Of a stretch of DNA of 11,335 nucleotides, positions 7,644-11,335 are shown in pieces; within the stretch, counting starts at the first letter, position 1; each line of letters starts with the position of its first letter. The notes under the pieces are model-generated. The model did no database searches and was not told the origin of the DNA. It saw nothing but the letters and a program-made list of their open reading frames with translations. The position numbers and the translations under genes are program-made. Origin of the DNA: UBA11612 sp965228575 (GTDB taxonomy: Bacteria > Pseudomonadota > Alphaproteobacteria > Rhodospirillales > Rhodospirillaceae). Location of the stretch: the NCBI GenBank assembly GCA_965228575.1, contig CBDDHW010000062.1:1-11335 (forward strand). The letters run 5' to 3'.

Positions 7644-8327
7644 TTAATTCTTCCCGCCCGATTCGGCTTCATCAAGAGCCTTGCGAATAGCGTCCCGCGC
7701 TGTCGTACATGACGCTGCATCTGGCGCGATCGAGCAGGCGTGTTCGGCATGCTTCAGAGCTTCCTCGAAGCTTCCGCGTTGCTGCTCAACATACGCGCGG
7801 CCAACCCAGGCCTCCGCGTCTTTCGGATCTGCCTCGGTTAGACTGCGAAACGATTTTTCAGCCAAATCTGTGTCGGTGAGCACTTGGGCCACCCGGCCTA
7901 GTCCATGTTTAGCGGTGCGGTGATCTGGCTCAAGAGCAAGAGCTTTCTCGAACGCGTCCTTCGCCTCGGTCCATGCACTCGTGCGCTCAAGGCAAAGTCC
8001 GAAGTCAACCCATACGGCAGGATTCGCGCTTGCTTTGTGGCTAGCTTGCCGAAGAACGGGAATAGCGGCTTTAAATTCCCCGCGTTCAATTCGGATGCGA
8101 CCCAGTAAATGTGAGCACTCGCCGTCGTCAGGCAACAAGTTCGCTGCGGCCTCCGCATAAGAAAGCGCGTCGTCAAACTCACCGCGCTCGGATTGCACAA
8201 CCGCCAAAAGCTTCAACGCCTGAGCATCTGACGAATTTTCCGCAACCGCATCAAGATAGCATTGTTCGGCTTTCGCAAGATCACCGGCATTGTGGTGACG
8301 AAGACCTTCATCGAGAAGAGCGTTCAT
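7644..8327 (-). CDS. Tetratricopeptide-repeat (TPR) protein
   Basis: This 227-residue protein consists almost wholly of TPR-like helix pairs. About six units can be seen, near residues 2-33, 34-66, 67-100, 103-136, 137-168 and 170-203. They show the usual spacing of small residues and a late proline (for example WTEAKDAFEKALALEPD at 119-135 and GSFEEALKHAEHACSIAPD at 185-203). There is no signal peptide or membrane segment, so it is probably a cytoplasmic scaffold. No catalytic domain is attached, and the partner cannot be inferred from sequence. The ATG at 8327 follows AGGA with a 6-base spacer. It lies 75 bases downstream of the PagL-like gene and 177 bases upstream of sucA, all in one direction, so it is probably cotranscribed with the former. 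A functional tie to the TCA enzymes is not shown. Confidence 0.85.
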   Translation of the reverse strand: MNALLDEGLRHHNAGDLAKAEQCYLDAVAENSSDAQALKLLAVVQSERGEFDDALSYAEAAANLLPDDGECSHLLGRIRIERGEFKAAIPVLRQASHKASANPAVWVDFGLCLERTSAWTEAKDAFEKALALEPDHRTAKHGLGRVAQVLTDTDLAEKSFRSLTEADPKDAEAWVGRAYVEQQRGSFEEALKHAEHACSIAPDAASCTTARDAIRKALDEAESGGKN

Positions 8328-8402
8328 ATCAAATCCTATTGTTTAGTAGAGGTCGGCGACGTTGGAAGCTGAGGTGCAACACTATTAACGGCGGACAATT
8401 TT

Positions 8403-8933
8403 CTAATTGAGGGTTACCGACCATTGCAGAAGGATCGAGTTTACACCTGGATTTTTCCTGTGAATGTTCGCATTCGAAATATGATAGACGGCGAGGCCTA
8501 CACGATTGTCAGGGACGATCTCATAGGACGCGGCAACTCCAATGTGAAATTGAAACGTGCCGCCAAGGAATATACCACTTCCCTCATGATACCCACCGAC
8601 AGCTCCAGAGGGCACGAACTCCCACCGGCCATCATCAAACGCAAATGGAGCCGCAAACCCGCCGTATCCGAATACTGCGCCCGCTGAGTTTCCCATGAGT
8701 CCGAGCATGGGTTTAAAACCGCGGAACATGCCATTGGTTTCGAAAAAGCCCCGCCCGTGTCTGTATTCGACGCGACCTTCGAACTCTTGCGTACGGTGGG
8801 ATACAAGATCAAACACACCGCCGCTAAAGGTCGCAAGGGCGGGGTCAGCCGCGTTCACGACTTTGGGCGCAACACAAAAGACCAATGCCGCAATGAGACT
8901 CGCATTCAAAATTGCAATGCGTGAAATTCTCAT
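8403..8933 (-). CDS. PagL-like outer-membrane protein (acyloxyacyl hydrolase family), catalytic Glu missing
   Basis: PagL enzymes are outer-membrane beta-barrels that remove the 3-O-acyl chain from lipid A. This 176-residue protein has a signal peptide (hydrophobic core about 6-22, likely cleavage after VNA at 26-28). Alternating hydrophobic/glycine-rich strands follow, fitting a small barrel of the usual PagL size. The signature YHISNANIHRKNPGVNS (150-166) holds the catalytic H151 and S153, N154, and N161/G163. The position matching the catalytic glutamate of Pseudomonas PagL (14 residues after the histidine) is N165, and no acidic residue follows E138 except D142. The C-terminal residue is asparagine, not the aromatic residue common in barrels. 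The ATG is 31 bases past the sucD stop. Deacylase activity is therefore uncertain; a structural or altered role is possible. Confidence 0.75.
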   Translation of the reverse strand: MRISRIAILNASLIAALVFCVAPKVVNAADPALATFSGGVFDLVSHRTQEFEGRVEYRHGRGFFETNGMFRGFKPMLGLMGNSAGAVFGYGGFAAPFAFDDGRWEFVPSGAVGGYHEGSGIFLGGTFQFHIGVAASYEIVPDNRVGLAVYHISNANIHRKNPGVNSILLQWSVTLN

Positions 8934-8945
8934 GCCAAAGACCCT

Positions 8946-8971
8946 AAAAAAAACAGGCGCACCGCTAGCCT
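8946..8971 (-). terminator. Weak terminator-like element at the end of sucD
   Basis: On the minus strand a run of eight T residues (8953-8946) follows a short stem, AGGC/GCCT with a 9-base loop that includes the sucD stop codon. Four base pairs is weak for an intrinsic terminator. Partial termination or attenuation between sucD and the PagL-like gene is possible, while full termination is doubtful. Confidence 0.3.
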
Positions 8972-9840
8972 TTCATAGCCTCAAGCATGGTGGACCCTAA
9001 AGATGAAGGAGATTCCGCAACCTTAAAACCAGCGCTTTTCATGGCTTCAAATTTCGCAGGAGCCGTTCCCTTGCCGCCCGAAATGATTGCGCCGGCATGG
9101 CCCATGCGGCGTCCAGGCGGCGCCGTTGCGCCCGCAACAAATCCAACAATGGGCTTTTTGGTTTTGGCCGCTTTGTAAAACTCTGCCGCCTCTTCCTCAG
9201 CGGTGCCGCCAATTTCACCGATCATAATAATTCCTTGGGTTTCATCATCACCCAGGAACAACTCTAGACAATCAATAAAGTTGGTGCCGTTGACCGGGTC
9301 TCCACCAATCCCAATACACGTTGTCTGGCCAAGACCAACCGCGGTTGTTTGTGCGACGGCCTCATAGGTGAGTGTTCCCGACCGTGAGACCACACCGATC
9401 TTCCCGCGTTTATGAATATGGCCTGGCATAATACCAATTTTACACTCGCCCGGTGTAATCACCCCCGGACAATTAGGGCCAACAAGGCGGGTCTTCGAGC
9501 CTTGGAGAGCACGTTTTACGCGCACCATGTCGAGCACGGGGATACCTTCGGTAATACACACCGCGAGTTCTAGCTCGGCGTCTATCGCCTCGAGAATTGC
9601 ATCAGCGGCGAATGGTGGGGGGACATAAATGACCGACGCGTTGCACCCTGTTTCCTCTTGCGCGGCCACAACCGTATCGAACACCGGGAGATCAAGATGC
9701 TTGCTTCCACCCTTTCCTGGTGTCACGCCACCAACCATATTTGTGCCATACGCAATGGCCTGCTCGGAGTGAAACGTACCTTGGCTTCCAGTGAACCCTT
9801 GGCAAATAACTTTTGTATTCTTGTTAACGAGAACAGCCAT
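8965..9840 (-). CDS. sucD: Succinyl-CoA synthetase alpha subunit
   Basis: With SucC this cytoplasmic enzyme interconverts succinyl-CoA and succinate with phosphorylation of ADP or GDP. The 291-residue protein has the CoA-binding Rossmann motif GFTGSQGTFH (15-24) and VTPGKGG (39-45). TEGIP is at 98-102, the GPNCPGVI segment at 121-128, and SRSGTLTYE at 152-160. The phosphorylated active-site histidine is H248 in GRRMGHAGA. Length and motifs are normal. The ATG at 9840 lies one base after the sucC TAA. Its GGAGG Shine-Dalgarno sequence lies inside the last sucC codons (9850-9854), indicating translational coupling of the two subunits. The gene ends at TAG 8965-8967. Confidence 0.98.
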   Translation of the reverse strand: MAVLVNKNTKVICQGFTGSQGTFHSEQAIAYGTNMVGGVTPGKGGSKHLDLPVFDTVVAAQEETGCNASVIYVPPPFAADAILEAIDAELELAVCITEGIPVLDMVRVKRALQGSKTRLVGPNCPGVITPGECKIGIMPGHIHKRGKIGVVSRSGTLTYEAVAQTTAVGLGQTTCIGIGGDPVNGTNFIDCLELFLGDDETQGIIMIGEIGGTAEEEAAEFYKAAKTKKPIVGFVAGATAPPGRRMGHAGAIISGGKGTAPAKFEAMKSAGFKVAESPSSLGSTMLEAMKG

Positions 9841-9841
9841 C

Positions 9842-11041
9842 TTACGCGGCCTCCTTCACGGCTTTGACCACTTTTTCAGCGGCATCAGCAAGGTTGTCCG
9901 CGGTAATGATGGGCAATCCAGACTCAGCCATAATTTTTTTACCCAACTCAACGTTAGTTCCTTCAAGGCGCACGACCAAAGGGACATTGAGACTAATCTC
10001 GCGCGCGGCAGCGACAACGCCCTCGGCTATGACGTCGCATCGCATAATCCCGCCAAAAATATTTACGAGAATACCTTCGACATTGGGATCAGAAAGAATG
10101 ATCTTAAACGCCTTGGTCACGCGCTCTTTGGTCGCTCCGCCGCCAACATCGAGAAAGTTTGCGGGCTCTGCTCCATACAGTTTGATGATGTCCATGGTGG
10201 CCATCGCCAAACCGGCACCATTAACCATACATCCAATTTGTCCATCGAGTTTGATGTAGTTGAGATCGTGCTTCGAGGCCTCAAGCTCCATCGGATCTTC
10301 TTCATCTTCATCGCGCAAATCAACAACATCTGGATGCCGGTAAAGCGCGTTTGAATCGAAGTTCATTTTCGCATCGAGGGGGAGAACTTCTCCGTCGCCC
10401 GTGACCACCAAAGGATTGATCTCGAGCATGGACGCATCCGTTTCCAAAAACGCCTTGTACAGCGCCATGAGAAGTTTAGCGCACGACTTGATCTGTCCAC
10501 CCTCTAAGCCAAGGGCAAAAGCAACATTGCGGCAATGGTATCCTTGAATACCGGTCGCCGGATCAATGGATTGAAAAATGATTTTCTCAGGGGTTTCGGC
10601 GGCGACGTCTTCGATGTTCACCCCGCCTTCCGTTGACGCCATGATCGTAACGCGCGAGGTGCCTCGATCGACCAGGATTGAGAGATACAACTCGCGCGCA
10701 ATGTCACATCCAGATTCGATGTAAACTCGTTTGACTTGTTTCCCAGCCGGACCAGACTGATGCGTGACCAGGGTGTTGCCGATCATCTGTTCGGCTGCGG
10801 CTTTCGCTTCGCCGGGAGATTTCACCACTCGGACGCCGCCTTTGTCGCCAGCTGCATCCTCCTTGAATTTTCCCTTTCCCCGGCCCCCGGCGTGAATTTG
10901 CGACTTCACGACATAAACATCGGTCTTAAGGTCTTTGGCGACCGTCTCTGCCTCGTCGGCCGTATACGCGACGCCGCCATCGAGAACTGGCACGCCGAAT
11001 TTTTTGAGAAGCTGTTTAGCTTGATACTCGTGGATATTCAT
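9842..11041 (-). CDS. sucC: Succinyl-CoA synthetase beta subunit
   Basis: The beta subunit carries the ATP-grasp nucleotide site and pairs with SucD. The 399-residue protein begins with the typical MNIHEYQAKQLLKKFGVPV. The nucleotide-binding loop QIHAGGRGKGKFK is at 48-60, and the family EGGVNIEDVA at 138-147. Metal ligands N209 (in LEINPLVV) and D223 (in PLDAKMNFD) have the 14-residue spacing seen in Escherichia coli SucC. The C-terminal domain has FLDVGGGATKE (296-306) and NIFGGIMRCD (327-336). ATP versus GTP preference cannot be decided here. The ATG at 11041 has only a weak GGAAA ahead. The gene is the first after a promoter-like sequence and a 222-base gap following mdh, and it is translationally coupled to sucD. 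Confidence 0.98.
   Translation of the reverse strand: MNIHEYQAKQLLKKFGVPVLDGGVAYTADEAETVAKDLKTDVYVVKSQIHAGGRGKGKFKEDAAGDKGGVRVVKSPGEAKAAAEQMIGNTLVTHQSGPAGKQVKRVYIESGCDIARELYLSILVDRGTSRVTIMASTEGGVNIEDVAAETPEKIIFQSIDPATGIQGYHCRNVAFALGLEGGQIKSCAKLLMALYKAFLETDASMLEINPLVVTGDGEVLPLDAKMNFDSNALYRHPDVVDLRDEDEEDPMELEASKHDLNYIKLDGQIGCMVNGAGLAMATMDIIKLYGAEPANFLDVGGGATKERVTKAFKIILSDPNVEGILVNIFGGIMRCDVIAEGVVAAAREISLNVPLVVRLEGTNVELGKKIMAESGLPIITADNLADAAEKVVKAVKEAA
9850..9854 (-). promoter_or_regulatory. Ribosome binding site of sucD inside sucC
   Basis: GGAGG on the minus strand, 9 bases before the sucD ATG and within the codons for the last residues of SucC. With one base between the stop and start codons, this arrangement favours coupled, stoichiometric synthesis of the two subunits. 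Confidence 0.75.
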
Positions 11042-11117
11042 GGTTTTCCGCTTTGATTAGCGCTGTAAGCCCCTCTGCCAAAACACCTGGCAAAATCGAC
11101 TCCAGCGGTTCCCCCAA

Positions 11118-11137
11118 CCGGGCTGATTTGAGCCCGG
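11118..11137 (-). promoter_or_regulatory. Inverted repeat at the predicted start of the sucC transcript
   Basis: CCGGGCT and AGCCCGG form a perfect 7-base-pair stem with a 6-base loop, next to the candidate -10 element. There is no T-run after it on the minus strand, so a terminator is unlikely. It may be an operator for a regulator or a 5' stabilising hairpin; neither can be told from sequence. Confidence 0.45.
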
Positions 11138-11139
11138 CT

Positions 11140-11167
11140 GTTATAGCACCCACGCCCGAGCGTGCAA
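11140..11167 (-). promoter_or_regulatory. Candidate promoter for sucCD
   Basis: On the minus strand TTGCAC (11167-11162) and TATAAC (11145-11140) are separated by 16 bases. The -10 matches the sigma-70-type consensus at five of six positions, the -35 at the TTG core. The start would fall near 11133, giving a leader of about 90 bases before the sucC ATG. A GGGGCG/CGCCCC inverted repeat (11169-11182) abuts the -35 on its upstream side. The site lies after the mdh terminator, which is where a promoter for sucC would be needed. Confidence 0.5.
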
Positions 11168-11204
11168 CGGGGCGCTCGCCCCAAGGCACCAATCGGGGGA
11201 AAGA

Positions 11205-11240
11205 CGCGAAAAGGGCCGGCCACAAAGCCAGCCCCTTTCG
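11205..11240 (-). terminator. Intrinsic terminator after mdh
   Basis: About 25 bases after the mdh stop, the minus strand has AAAGGGGCTGGC, a 6-base loop, then GCCGGCCCTTTT (arms 11238-11227 and 11220-11209). The arms pair over 11 positions with one bulged G and one G-U pair, leading into TTTTCGCG. The short T-run makes termination possibly incomplete, so some mdh-sucCD read-through may occur. Confidence 0.65.
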
Positions 11241-11263
11241 TGGCCGTTACTTGAGATAAATCT

Positions 11264-11335
11264 CTATTTCAGCTTCTTGTCGATCTTCTTACAGGCCGCG
11301 ATCAGACCCTTCACCGAATCCACAGATTTCTTGAA
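11264..11335 (-). CDS. mdh: Malate dehydrogenase, C-terminal end (partial)
   Basis: Only the last 23 residues and the TAG stop lie in the window. They read FKKSVDSVKGLIAACKKID followed by KKLK. This matches the C-terminal helix of the LDH-like malate dehydrogenases of Alphaproteobacteria, which typically end in a SVDAVKELIEACKKIDP-type sequence. Malate dehydrogenase oxidises malate to oxaloacetate with NAD+. The catalytic part is outside the window, so the name rests on the tail sequence plus the position directly upstream of sucCD, its usual neighbour in this class. A lactate dehydrogenase relative is much less likely in this setting. Confidence 0.85.
   Translation of the reverse strand, partial: FKKSVDSVKGLIAACKKIDKKLK

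Noticed and set aside
9791..10354. Plus-strand open frame (187 codons) across the sucC-sucD junction
   Set aside because: It is antisense to two unmistakable enzyme genes, with no family motif of its own.
1..11335. Mobile element, CRISPR array, tRNA/rRNA or defence system
   Set aside because: No spaced direct repeats, terminal inverted repeats, transposase or integrase motifs, tRNA-like cloverleaf or defence-family motifs were seen on either strand; all sizeable coding regions are accounted for.

Overview
This window looks like part of an alphaproteobacterial chromosome. The reason is the gene order on the minus strand (reading from the right edge leftwards): malate dehydrogenase tail, sucC, sucD, two inserted genes, sucA, sucB, a broken small zinc-protein gene, and lpd for the E3 subunit. 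The mdh-sucCD-sucAB-lpd arrangement is well known from Alphaproteobacteria. The species cannot be named from the sequence alone. Base composition is moderate, slightly above half G+C by eye, and all complete genes show ordinary coding character.

Layout. On the plus strand, positions 1-110 carry only the C-terminal tail of an unidentified protein. It converges on a minus-strand family-2 glycosyltransferase (127-906). A 176-base gap follows, then a minus-strand block: a 78-residue membrane protein (1083-1319), lpd (1347-2765), a GFA-family zinc protein gene broken by a +1 frameshift (2795-3224), sucB (3221-4492), sucA (4539-7466), a TPR-repeat protein (7644-8327), a PagL-like outer-membrane protein (8403-8933), sucD (8965-9840), sucC (9842-11041), and the last 23 codons of mdh (11264-11335). 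A terminator-like hairpin lies just after mdh. Promoter-like sequences precede sucC and sucA, so the block probably contains at least two transcription units, sucCD (plus pagL-like and TPR) and sucAB-GFA-lpd-membrane protein, with some read-through.

How the genes work together. SucA (E1o), SucB (E2o) and Lpd (E3) form the 2-oxoglutarate dehydrogenase complex, which makes succinyl-CoA. SucCD converts succinyl-CoA to succinate with nucleotide triphosphate formation. Mdh oxidises malate to oxaloacetate. Together they cover a consecutive oxidative stretch of the TCA cycle except for succinate dehydrogenase and fumarase. The PagL-like and TPR genes have no obvious metabolic link to this pathway and seem to be inserted passengers, as does the decayed GFA gene.

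I found no mobile element, CRISPR array, RNA gene or phage signature, and no convincing evidence of a new multi-gene system. The points most worth a second look are the PagL-like protein lacking its catalytic glutamate, the frameshift in the GFA gene, and the structured leaders upstream of sucC and sucA.
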